This document shows, in pieces, positions 1 through 7,114 of a DNA stretch of 64,000 nt (position 1 is the stretch's first letter; each line of letters begins with the position of its first letter). Position numbers and translations under genes: made by a program. Origin of the DNA: Clostridium sp. 1001271B_151109_B4. Lineage in GTDB: Bacteria > Bacillota > Clostridia > Clostridiales > Clostridiaceae. Where the stretch lies: contig NZ_JADPBQ010000012.1 in the NCBI RefSeq assembly GCF_015670405.1, positions 32,344 through 96,343 of the forward strand, given 5' to 3'. The notes beneath the pieces are model-generated. The model was not told the DNA's origin. It saw only the letters and a list, made by a program, of their open reading frames with translations, and did no database searches.

Positions 1-1
1 T

Positions 2-1060
2 GGTGGAAAAATGTCAAAATCTAAAGGAAATGTTGTTGACCCAGTTGTTTTAGTTGATAAATTTGGTGTTGATGCGGTTAGATATTATTTATTAAGAGAA
101 ATTCCATTTGGAGCAGATGGATTATTTAATAATGAAATATTTATAAAGAAGATTAACTCAGATCTTTGTAATGACCTTGGTAACTTATTATCAAGAACAG
201 TTGCAATGATTGAAAAGTATTTTGATGGAGTAATTCCAGCACCAACAGCTAAAGAAGATATTGATAATGAATTAATTAGCTTAGCTATAGAAACTCCAAT
301 TAAAGTAACAAAAGCAATCGATAATTTAAGAATTCCAGAAGCATTAGAAAATGTATTTGAACTTATAGGAAGGGCAAATAAATATATTGATGAAACAACT
401 CCTTGGATACTTGCAAAGGATGAAGAAAAGAAAGAAAGATTAGGTACAGTTTTATATAATTTAGCTGAAAGCTTAAGATTTGCATCTGTATTATTATCAT
501 CATTCTTACCAAGTACAAGTGAAAAGATTAATTCTCAATTAAATATTACTACAACAACTTGGAATTCATTATCAGGATTTGATGGAACAACACCAGGAAC
601 TGAAGTTAAAAAAGGTGAAGCTTTATTCCCAAGAATAGATGTAGCTAAGACTTTAGAAGAATTAGAAGCTATGAGATTAGCTCAATTAGAAGCTAATAAG
701 CCAAAAGAAGAATATAAAATGCAACCAATTAAAGAAGAAATAACTATTGAAGACTTTGAAAAAATAGATTTAAGAGTAGTTAAGGTTTTAGAATGCGAAC
801 CAGTTAAAAAAGCTAAAAAGTTATTAAAATTAAAAGTAGATTTAAACGGTGAAGAAAGACAGGTTATTTCAGGAATAGCAATGCATTATAAGCCAGAAGA
901 ACTAGTTGGTAAATATGTAGTTTTAGTTGCTAACTTAAAACCTGTTACTTTAAGAGGTGAATTATCACAAGGAATGATAGTAGCAGCAGCTACAGATGAT
1001 GATAGCGTATTAAAGTTAGTAAATCCAGGTGAATTACCAACAGGAAGTATTGTTAGATAA
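2..1060 (+). CDS. metG: Methionyl-tRNA synthetase, 3' part (5' end outside window)
   Basis: Charges tRNA-Met with methionine in the cytoplasm. The reading frame is open from the left edge, and the visible part starts at the KMSKS signature (KMSKSKGN), the ATP-binding loop of the class I catalytic domain. The anticodon-binding helical domain follows, then a C-terminal EMAPII/Arc1p-like tRNA-binding domain (from about base 745; IDLRVVKVLECEPV, QGMIVAA). This is the usual layout of the long, dimeric Bacillus-type MetRS. The catalytic N-terminus with the HIGH motif lies outside the window, so the start is unknown. A hairpin at 1098-1125 follows the stop. A second, divergent MetRS gene lies 206 bases downstream. 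Confidence 0.97.
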   Translation, partial: GGKMSKSKGNVVDPVVLVDKFGVDAVRYYLLREIPFGADGLFNNEIFIKKINSDLCNDLGNLLSRTVAMIEKYFDGVIPAPTAKEDIDNELISLAIETPIKVTKAIDNLRIPEALENVFELIGRANKYIDETTPWILAKDEEKKERLGTVLYNLAESLRFASVLLSSFLPSTSEKINSQLNITTTTWNSLSGFDGTTPGTEVKKGEALFPRIDVAKTLEELEAMRLAQLEANKPKEEYKMQPIKEEITIEDFEKIDLRVVKVLECEPVKKAKKLLKLKVDLNGEERQVISGIAMHYKPEELVGKYVVLVANLKPVTLRGELSQGMIVAAATDDDSVLKLVNPGELPTGSIVR

Positions 1061-1097
1061 GTGAAGTTCTAAATATTTGATTTATATAACTGAACTT

Positions 1098-1130
1098 ACA
1101 CCTACGAATGTTAATGAGTAGGTGTTTCAT
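1098..1130 (+). terminator. Hairpin after metG, probable terminator
   Basis: An 8-bp perfect stem (ACACCTAC at 1098-1105, GTAGGTGT at 1118-1125) with a 12-base loop, followed by TTCATT. It sits 38 bases after the metG stop. The T tract is poor, so termination may be inefficient. Confidence 0.5.
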
Positions 1131-1133
1131 TAA

Positions 1134-1250
1134 AGTAGTGAGTGACAAGTGATAAGTTAAGTAATAAAGCCGGCATAGGCCGACTTTTGGAAATGCAAAA
1201 AGGTCAGCTTTGCTGACCTTTTTACTATAACTCAAAACTATTAACTAATT
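1134..1250 (+). repeat. Dispersed palindromic intergenic repeat, copy R3
   Basis: The stretch has AGTGA/AGTTAAG-type short repeats, then an AATAAAG-CCGGC-ATA-GGCCG-ACTTT palindrome, then a second perfect hairpin, and ends with AACTATTAACTAATTAA. The same plan (TAGTTA-like border, AATAAAG-palindrome-ACTTT core, ATTAACTA border) is seen at 9333-9429 and, inverted, at 21395-21520. This copy is the most divergent of the three. Confidence 0.6.
1197..1224 (+). terminator. Strong symmetrical terminator hairpin
   Basis: A perfect stem AAAAAGGTCAGC / GCTGACCTTTTT with a TTT loop. T and A runs on both sides let it work in either direction. It ends transcription from metG before the second MetRS gene. 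Confidence 0.85.
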
Positions 1251-1266
1251 AAAAGGGGGTTTTTTA

Positions 1267-2895
1267 ATGAATATTATTATAGGTAATGCATGGCCTTATG
1301 CTAATGGACCTTTACATTTAGGAAGAATTGCAGTTTTGTTACCAGGAGATATTTTAGCCAGATACCATAGAATGATGGGTGATGATGTTATTTTTCTTTC
1401 AGGAACAGACTGTCATGGTACTCCAGTGACTATGAAGGCAAAAGAAGAAGGAATAACACCATTAGAGGCTGTAGAAAAATATCATAATGAGTTTCAAAGG
1501 TGCTTTAAATCATTAGGGTTTTCTTTTGATATTTTTGCAAAAACTCATTCAGAGTATCATGAAGAAAAGGTTAAAGAGTTTATATTAGAACTATATAAAA
1601 AGGGATTTATATATGAAAAGAATGTAGAACAAACCTATTGTAAGAAATGTAATGAATATTTAGCTGATAGATATATTGTAGGAAAATGCCCAGTTTGTAG
1701 AGAAGAAGCAACTGGTGATGGATGTGAAAATTGTAATGGTGAATTTGAAAGCAGTGAGTTATTAGATATTAGATGTAAATTCTGTGATTCTGAGCCAGTT
1801 CTAAAAGAAACTAAACATTTATTTTTTAGCTTATCAAAGTTTGAAAATGATGTTGAAAGATTATATATAAATCAACATGGCTGGAGAGAAAATGCAAAGA
1901 AGATATTAAAAAGATATTTAGATGAAGGACTAAGAGATAGGGCAGTAACTAGGGATTTCAATTGGGGGGTTGATGTACCATTAAAAGGATATGAAGATAA
2001 AAAAATATTCGTTTGGATAGAAGCAGTTATGGGATATTTAACAGCTAGTATGAAATGCCTTGAAGAAAGAAAAGAAGATTATAAAGAATATTGGGAAGGT
2101 GAAGATTCAAGGGTTTACTTTATTCATGGCAAGGATAATATACCCTTTCATACTGTAATATTCCCAGCAATTCTATCTGGGCTTGGCATAAAAGATTCTA
2201 ATTTGAGAATAATATCAGGGGAGCATTTAAAACTTGAAAATAAGCCTTTTTCCGCAGTAAAGAATTGGGCTCTTTGGGCAGATTATGTATGTGAAAGGTA
2301 TAATGTTGATAGTTTTAGATACTATTTATCGTTAAATTCACCAGAAGACAAAAATACTGATTTTACTTGGAGAGAATATATAAATATACATAATAATGAA
2401 CTGGTAGGAGAGTTAAATAACTTTGTTGGTAAGGTTTTATTATTTTCTAGGAAAAACTATGCTAATAGAATACCTAATGGAAAGATGGATGAAAAATTAA
2501 AAAATGAAATTTTAAATTTATATTTTGATGTAGGTGATAAGATTGAAGAAGGTCACTTTAGAGATAGTTTAAATGACATAATGAATTTATGCAAAAAGGG
2601 AAATAAATATTTTGATAATAGTAAGGTGTGGGACTTATTAAGCAGTAATCCGAGCAAATGTAAGGCTGTGATTTATAACTGCATTCAAATTATAGTTAAT
2701 TTATCAAATTTATTATATCCATTTATGCCAGAAAGTTGTAAAAAAATAAAACAATCTTTAGGACTAAGCGAAGGAGTTTGGAGTTTCACTGAAAGGAAAG
2801 AAGGATTAGTTAAAGAATGTGAAGTTCTTTTTGTCAAAATTGATAAGAAAAGAGCTAGCGAAGAAGTTGCTAGATTGAAAGAAAAGAAAAATTAA
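1267..2895 (+). CDS. Second methionyl-tRNA synthetase-like protein with degenerate KMSKS loop
   Basis: A 542-residue class I aminoacyl-tRNA synthetase of the MetRS family. The start ATG follows AAAGGGGG. The HIGH motif is HLGR (17-20). A double zinc-knuckle insert is intact: CxxC at 125/128, 141/144, 153/156 and 170/173. The KMSKS loop is not: at 326-332 the protein reads KPFSAVK within KPFSAVKNWALW, where archaeal-type MetRS enzymes read KFSTSRGW. The first lysine of the motif is displaced and the second serine is a valine. There is no C-terminal EMAPII domain, unlike the neighbouring metG. Secondary MetRS copies are known in Gram-positives, some giving resistance to MetRS inhibitors. Whether this one still charges tRNA-Met, acts on another substrate or is regulatory cannot be read from sequence. 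Confidence 0.85.
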   Translation: MNIIIGNAWPYANGPLHLGRIAVLLPGDILARYHRMMGDDVIFLSGTDCHGTPVTMKAKEEGITPLEAVEKYHNEFQRCFKSLGFSFDIFAKTHSEYHEEKVKEFILELYKKGFIYEKNVEQTYCKKCNEYLADRYIVGKCPVCREEATGDGCENCNGEFESSELLDIRCKFCDSEPVLKETKHLFFSLSKFENDVERLYINQHGWRENAKKILKRYLDEGLRDRAVTRDFNWGVDVPLKGYEDKKIFVWIEAVMGYLTASMKCLEERKEDYKEYWEGEDSRVYFIHGKDNIPFHTVIFPAILSGLGIKDSNLRIISGEHLKLENKPFSAVKNWALWADYVCERYNVDSFRYYLSLNSPEDKNTDFTWREYINIHNNELVGELNNFVGKVLLFSRKNYANRIPNGKMDEKLKNEILNLYFDVGDKIEEGHFRDSLNDIMNLCKKGNKYFDNSKVWDLLSSNPSKCKAVIYNCIQIIVNLSNLLYPFMPESCKKIKQSLGLSEGVWSFTERKEGLVKECEVLFVKIDKKRASEEVARLKEKKN

Positions 2896-2901
2896 AAAAA
2901 A

Positions 2902-2939
2902 CCTAGAGTTATTTCATTTGGGGGACGAATAACTCTAGG
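2902..2939 (+). other. 12-bp stem-loop after the second MetRS gene
   Basis: A perfect inverted repeat, CCTAGAGTTATT (2902-2913) and AATAACTCTAGG (2928-2939), with a 14-base loop containing GGGGG. No T run follows, so it is not a standard intrinsic terminator. It may be a processing or 3'-end stabilising structure, or the 5' part of a non-coding transcript that runs to the terminator at 3283. Confidence 0.5.
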
Positions 2940-3241
2940 AAACCAACTTTACAAGATGGTTTTAGGGGTAAATAATAATGCTTTAACTACTTTACAAGTA
3001 TTATAATAAACTTTAAATGTGTCATTTAGGTGTCAAATTTCTGAAGAAAATATTAACTATTCTTAATATAAGCTAAATTTAAAAAGTTTTATCGTTGAAT
3101 TTACTAGAATTAGTACTAGTTTCAAGGATAAAATTTTTTTGAAAAATTTTAATCTTTATATGAACTATTTTAAATCTTATAAAAGAAATAAATATATATG
3201 ATATTGTTGATAAAAATTTAAATATAAAAAAAGGAAGCTTT

Positions 3242-3267
3242 TATTTTAATATTTAAATATTAAAATA
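3242..3267. repeat. Perfect 26-base A/T palindrome
   Basis: Bases 3242-3267 are fully self-complementary and made only of A and T, centred at 3254/3255. It lies 15 bases before the orphan terminator. It could be a protein-binding dyad or a weak hairpin. Confidence 0.6.
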
Positions 3268-3282
3268 TCAATATATAAGAAG

Positions 3283-3308
3283 AAACTCAGTATTAGCTGA
3301 GTTTTTTT
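3283..3308 (+). terminator. Orphan intrinsic terminator
   Basis: Stem AAACTCAG (3283-3290) / CTGAGTTT (3297-3304) with loop TATTAG, then a T run. The nearest upstream coding gene ends 388 bases earlier. Confidence 0.8.
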
Positions 3309-3317
3309 ACTTTGTTT

Positions 3318-3326
3318 TGGTATAAT
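3318..3326 (+). promoter_or_regulatory. Extended -10 promoter of tatD
   Basis: TGG-TATAAT at 3318-3326 is an extended -10 element 39 bases before the tatD start. No good -35 is present, which is usual with an extended -10. Confidence 0.6.
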
Positions 3327-3364
3327 AAACAATATAATTATATTTTTTTAAGGGAGAAATAAGT

Positions 3365-4150
3365 ATGGAATTTAGATATGAAATATTTGACACACATTCA
3401 CATTATGATGATGAAGCTTTCAATGAAGATAGAGAAGCCGTCTTTGAACAAATTAAAAATGAAGGAGTAGTAGGAATTTTAAATTGTGCATGTTCTAAGT
3501 CAAGCTTAAAAACTACTAATGATTTAACGTTAAATTATGACTTTATATATGGAGCTTTAGGAATTCATCCAAGTGACGCAAATGATTATAATGATGAGGT
3601 TAGAAAGGAAATAATTGAATTAGCAACAAATAATAAAAAAATATTAGCTATAGGAGAAATAGGATTAGATTATTATTGGGAAGAAAATCCGCCTAGGGAT
3701 GTTCAAAAAAAAGTGTTTAGAGCTCAAATGAAATTAGCAGAAGAGTTAAATTTACCTGTTGTTATTCATGATAGAGATGCTCATGCTGATACATTAGAGA
3801 TAATGAAGGAATTTCCGAATGTAATAGGTACAGTTCATTGCTTTTCAGGAAGTCTTGAGTTTGCAAAAGAATGTGTAAAATTAGGGTATTATATAGGTAT
3901 TACAGGTGTTGTAACATTTAAAAATGCTAGAAAAATATGCGAAGTAGTTCAAGGGATTCCGTTAGATAGATTATTAGTTGAAACTGATTGCCCATATATG
4001 GCTCCAGTGCCAAATAGAGGAAAAAGGAATAAATCGGACTATATACGATATATAATAGAAAAAATAGCTGAAATAAAGGAAATTTCTTCAAAAGAGGTTA
4101 ATTTGGCTGTAAATGACAATTTCTATCGCTTGATTCACAATAAGAAATAA
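3365..4150 (+). CDS. tatD: TatD-family metal-dependent deoxyribonuclease
   Basis: A 261-residue TIM-barrel hydrolase of the TatD/YabD family, proposed to be a Mg-dependent 3'-5' DNase. All metal ligands are visible: H11 and H13 in DTHSHYDD, E98 in IGEIGLDYY, H135 in VVIHDRD, H158 in GTVHCFSGS, and D208 in ETDCPYMAP. Length matches the family. Start ATG is preceded by AGGGAG. The position between metG and the YabE gene is the conserved Bacillus/Clostridium order. It has its own extended -10 promoter, so it is transcribed separately from the MetRS genes. Confidence 0.95.
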   Translation: MEFRYEIFDTHSHYDDEAFNEDREAVFEQIKNEGVVGILNCACSKSSLKTTNDLTLNYDFIYGALGIHPSDANDYNDEVRKEIIELATNNKKILAIGEIGLDYYWEENPPRDVQKKVFRAQMKLAEELNLPVVIHDRDAHADTLEIMKEFPNVIGTVHCFSGSLEFAKECVKLGYYIGITGVVTFKNARKICEVVQGIPLDRLLVETDCPYMAPVPNRGKRNKSDYIRYIIEKIAEIKEISSKEVNLAVNDNFYRLIHNKK

Positions 4151-4316
4151 AGTAAAATAAATACTAACAATTGTAAAATTTTTCTAAAAATTTATAAACA
4201 GTATCTACAAACTTCAAAAAGCAAAATGCCATTATTTATTTTTATTCAAATTAATTATTAAAGGTGTATTTTATTACACTTAAGAAACAGGTTTTATTAA
4301 GGATAGGGTGGGAAAT

Positions 4317-4345
4317 TTGACAAAAACATGAATTATTTATATAAT
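4317..4345 (+). promoter_or_regulatory. Consensus sigma-A promoter of the YabE-like gene
   Basis: TTGACA (4317-4322), a 17-base spacer, and TATAAT (4340-4345), a perfect match to the housekeeping consensus. AGGAGG follows at 4366. Confidence 0.9.
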
Positions 4346-4381
4346 TCAATGGTCGCTCTTGCCAGAGGAGGTTAAATGTAG

Positions 4382-5431
4382 ATGGTTGAAAAATGGAAGG
4401 AAAACTTAAGAAACAATTTTACTAATAGTCCTAAGGCAAAAATAATTACAGGTGCTGTAAGTGTTGTATTAGTTACATTAGTAATAACACTTGCATGTAT
4501 GAGAAAAAACATAACAATAATCATTGACGGAAAAGAAGAAACATTTATAACATATAAAGGGACTGTTAAAGATGTACTTGCAGATAAGGAGATAGAAATT
4601 GCTCCTAAGGACAAAGTACAACCAGCTTTAGATGAAAAAATTTCATCAAGGGATGTTATTAACATTAAGAGAGCTGTAGAGATTGAAATGGTAGTTAATA
4701 GCAAAACTATTGTTATAAAAACTGCTGAAGATACTGTAAAAGATATGCTTGAAGCTGAAAGTGATGAACTTAATGCTGAAGGAATTGAATTTAATGAAGG
4801 ATTAGATGAAATAACGCCTTCGTTAGATACTAAAATATCAGATAACCTTACGATTCAATTGGTTAAGGTTGAAGTAACAAATGAAGTAGCTACTGAAGAT
4901 ATTGATTATGAAACAATAGTGGAAGAGGACGAAAGTTTAGATATAAACACTGAAGACGTTAGACAAGCTGGTGAAGCTGGTCAAAAAGAAATAACTTATA
5001 AGGTTGTTAAAAAAGATGGCAAGGAAGTATCTAGAGAAGTAGTTCAATCAAAGGTTATTAAAGAACCTGTAAACGAAATTATAGCGCAAGGTACCAGAAG
5101 GGTATTTGCTAGTAGAGATGGAGAAATGGAGTATAAAGATTTAATTTATTGTGAATCTACTGCATATGCAGGAGATACTATTACTGCAACAGGAACTGTG
5201 CCAAGTTATAATCCAGGTGGGATAAGCACAATAGCAGTTGATCCAAGAGTAATTCCATTGGGTAGTTTAGTTTACGTAGAAAATTATGGTAAAGCTATTG
5301 CGGCGGATACAGGTGGTTTAATTAAGGGAAAAATAATCGATGTATTTCTTAATTCAGAATCTGAATGTAGATCATGGGGAAGAAAATATAACGTTCCAGT
5401 ATATATTTTAGCATATCCTGGAGAATGGTAA
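4382..5431 (+). CDS. yabE: YabE/RpfB-like cell wall protein (DUF348, G5, 3D domains)
   Basis: A 349-residue protein with a single N-terminal membrane segment (about 20-41, signal anchor), two DUF348 repeats (about 43-170; ITIIIDGKEETF and IEMVVNSKTIVI), a G5-type segment (about 185-245), and a C-terminal 3D domain (about 255-349) with its conserved aspartates (AVDPRVIPLG, AADTGG, IDVFL). 3D domains belong to the double-psi barrel lytic transglycosylase fold of MltA and Rpf/Sps proteins. The protein is therefore likely an extracytoplasmic peptidoglycan remodelling enzyme acting at outgrowth or stationary phase. An upstream ATG at 4377 is followed at once by a stop, so 4382 is the start. A consensus promoter precedes it and a strong terminator follows. 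Confidence 0.9.
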   Translation: MVEKWKENLRNNFTNSPKAKIITGAVSVVLVTLVITLACMRKNITIIIDGKEETFITYKGTVKDVLADKEIEIAPKDKVQPALDEKISSRDVINIKRAVEIEMVVNSKTIVIKTAEDTVKDMLEAESDELNAEGIEFNEGLDEITPSLDTKISDNLTIQLVKVEVTNEVATEDIDYETIVEEDESLDINTEDVRQAGEAGQKEITYKVVKKDGKEVSREVVQSKVIKEPVNEIIAQGTRRVFASRDGEMEYKDLIYCESTAYAGDTITATGTVPSYNPGGISTIAVDPRVIPLGSLVYVENYGKAIAADTGGLIKGKIIDVFLNSESECRSWGRKYNVPVYILAYPGEW

Positions 5432-5476
5432 TATTAAAGGAGGTTAGTTGTTGGACTAGCCTCCTTTAATATTTTT
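5430..5476 (+). terminator. Terminator of the YabE-like gene, overlaps its stop codon
   Basis: A 19-bp stem (5430-5448 with 5455-5473, one G-T pair) with a 6-base loop, followed by TTTTT. The stem begins inside the TAA stop codon. It includes an AAAGGAGG that is not used as a ribosome binding site. Confidence 0.9.
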
Positions 5477-5528
5477 AAAAATTTAGTATAAAATTTATAC
5501 AGAATAATGAATATAAATTTACAAAGGT

Positions 5529-5557
5529 TTGACATTATATGAATATAAGGATAAATT
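5529..5557 (+). promoter_or_regulatory. Promoter of rnmV-ksgA
   Basis: TTGACA at 5529-5534, a 17-base spacer, and TAAATT at 5552-5557. The first three bases of this -35 could be misread as a TTG start of rnmV. Confidence 0.75.
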
Positions 5558-5591
5558 AATAAGAGATAATAAAGGAAAGGAAGAGATTCTT

Positions 5592-6146
5592 TTGATTAAA
5601 GAGGTTATAGTAGTTGAGGGAAAAGATGACATCGCAGCCGTAAAAAAGGCCGTTAATGCAGAAATGATTGCCACTGGTGGTTTTGGAATAAATGCTAAAG
5701 TTATTGCTAGAATTAAAGAAGCACAAAAAAGAAAAGGAGTAATAGTATTAACTGATCCTGATTTTGCTGGTGAAAAGATAAGAAAGATAATAGCAAAGAG
5801 AGTTCCGGGAATAAAGCATGCATATATTGCACAAGAAGATGGAATTAAGGATGATGATATAGGAGTAGAAAACGCTAGTCCGGAGGTCATTATAGAAGCC
5901 TTAAATAGAGCAAAGATTACATTAGAAGAAAAGGTTGAAACATTTGATACTCAAGATATGTTTTATTTTAGATTAAATGGTGATCCTAATGCAAAAGCTA
6001 GAAGAATAAAGCTTGGAAATAAGTTAGGAATTGGTTATGGAAATGCAAATCAAATGTTATCAAGATTAAATAATTATGGAATAACTAAGGAAGAATTTAT
6101 AGAAGCTATTAAATACGTAGATGCAGAACTAGAGAAGGAGAAATAA
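5592..6146 (+). CDS. rnmV: Ribonuclease M5 (5S rRNA maturation)
   Basis: A 184-residue Toprim-fold endonuclease that trims precursor 5S rRNA. The N-terminus carries the Toprim glutamate (IVVEGKDD, E9), and the DxD motif is in LTDPDFAGEKIR. Start chosen: TTG at 5592, preceded by AGGAAAGGAAGAG and giving the family's usual IKEVIVVEGKDDI opening. A longer in-frame TTG at 5529 has no ribosome binding site and coincides with the TTGACA of the promoter. The stop codon touches the ksgA ATG, so both are translated from one mRNA, as in Bacillus. Confidence 0.94.
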   Translation: MIKEVIVVEGKDDIAAVKKAVNAEMIATGGFGINAKVIARIKEAQKRKGVIVLTDPDFAGEKIRKIIAKRVPGIKHAYIAQEDGIKDDDIGVENASPEVIIEALNRAKITLEEKVETFDTQDMFYFRLNGDPNAKARRIKLGNKLGIGYGNANQMLSRLNNYGITKEEFIEAIKYVDAELEKEK

Positions 6147-6989
6147 ATGGATATAAAAGATGTAAAAACAGCTGAGTTGGTTAAAAAGTATAATTTTAAG
6201 TTTTCTAAAAGTTTAGGTCAAAACTTCTTAATTGATGATTCAGTACCTAGAGATATAGTTTCAGGAGCAGAAGTTGATGGAGAAGATTTAGTTATAGAAA
6301 TAGGGCCGGGAGTAGGTACATTAACAGCTCAATTATTAAAGAGAGCTAAAAAAGTAGTTGCAATAGAATTAGATAATGACTTAATACCAATATTAGAACA
6401 AGAGTTAGGAGATAATCCTAATTTTACACTTATACATAATGATGCATTAAAGGTTGATTTTAATGAAGTAATAGGCGAAGAGAAGAGTGTAAAGCTAGTT
6501 GCTAATTTACCTTATTATGTTACAACACCTATAATAGTAAAATTACTTAAGGATGGGTATAATTTTAAATCATTAACAATAATGATTCAAAAAGAAGTTG
6601 CAGAGAGAATGAATGCAGAGCCTGGAAATAAAGATTATGGGGCACTATCTTTACTTGTTCAATATTACTGTAATACAAGTATTGTAAGAAGGGTACCGCC
6701 AAGTTGTTTTATACCTAGACCAAAGGTTGATTCAATAGTTATTAGATTAGATAAGCTTAGTGAACCAAAAGTTAAGGTTGAAAATGAAAAATTATTCTTT
6801 GATATAATAAGAAATTCTTTTAATATGAGAAGAAAAACTTTATGGAATGGTGTTAAGAGCATTGGACCAGCAAAGGAAAAACTTGAGGAGGCTTTTGAAA
6901 AGGCAGGAATTGATCCTAAGAGAAGAGGGGAAACATTATCTATCCAAGAATTTGCTATGCTTGCAAATTGTATCAATGAAATTTTATAA
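6147..6989 (+). CDS. ksgA: 16S rRNA adenine dimethyltransferase KsgA (RsmA)
   Basis: A 280-residue S-adenosylmethionine-dependent enzyme that dimethylates the two adjacent adenines in helix 45 near the 3' end of 16S rRNA, a late small-subunit check. Visible motifs: SLGQNFL near the N-terminus, the SAM-binding [14 protein letters not shown] (ribose-binding acid), and catalytic [10 protein letters not shown]. The C-terminal helical domain ([15 protein letters not shown]) is complete. It starts directly after the rnmV stop with AGAAGGAGA as binding site, so the two rRNA maturation genes are co-expressed. Confidence 0.97.
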   Translation: MDIKDVKTAELVKKYNFKFSKSLGQNFLIDDSVPRDIVSGAEVDGEDLVIEIGPGVGTLTAQLLKRAKKVVAIELDNDLIPILEQELGDNPNFTLIHNDALKVDFNEVIGEEKSVKLVANLPYYVTTPIIVKLLKDGYNFKSLTIMIQKEVAERMNAEPGNKDYGALSLLVQYYCNTSIVRRVPPSCFIPRPKVDSIVIRLDKLSEPKVKVENEKLFFDIIRNSFNMRRKTLWNGVKSIGPAKEKLEEAFEKAGIDPKRRGETLSIQEFAMLANCINEIL

Positions 6990-7052
6990 TACAAGTGTTA
7001 TTTCAAATTATAAATTCTATAAAGCCAATAAGTAAGCCACTTAAAAATAGGA

Positions 7053-7080
7053 ACATATTTTATAATGTTGAACATATAAT
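7053..7080 (+). promoter_or_regulatory. Candidate sigma-E-type sporulation promoter
   Basis: ACATATT (7053-7059), 13 bases, then CATATAAT (7073-7080). The Bacillus sigma-E consensus is KMATATT, 14-15 bases, CATACAMT, so both boxes miss by one base and the spacer is one short. The overlapping A/T-rich sequence could also serve sigma-A. It precedes the unrecognised gene at 7115. Confidence 0.35.
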
Positions 7081-7114
7081 ATATGGAATTAATATAAAGT
7101 GGGGGTTCTAGAGA

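Larger units (their letters stand above)
2940..3310 (+). ncRNA. Non-coding stretch with orphan terminator, possible small RNA
   Basis: About 370 bases without any credible reading frame lie between the stem-loop at 2902 and a good terminator at 3283. Visible items are a pair of direct repeats ACTTTACAAG (2946-2955 and 2989-2998), an AACCA/TGGTT hairpin in the first 25 bases, and a perfect 26-base A/T palindrome at 3242-3267. A terminator with no coding gene just upstream suggests either a long 3' UTR or an independent small RNA. No promoter is convincing. This is inference only. Confidence 0.3.

Noticed and set aside
1053..1235. 60-codon minus-strand frame after metG
   Set aside because: It runs through a terminator hairpin and a repeat, and has no ribosome binding site.
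4372..4704. Minus-strand frame inside the YabE-like gene, and similar antisense frames elsewhere (for example 5519-5890, 6665-6994, 54879-55229)
   Set aside because: Shadows of A/T-rich coding sequence without ribosome binding sites or recognisable domains.
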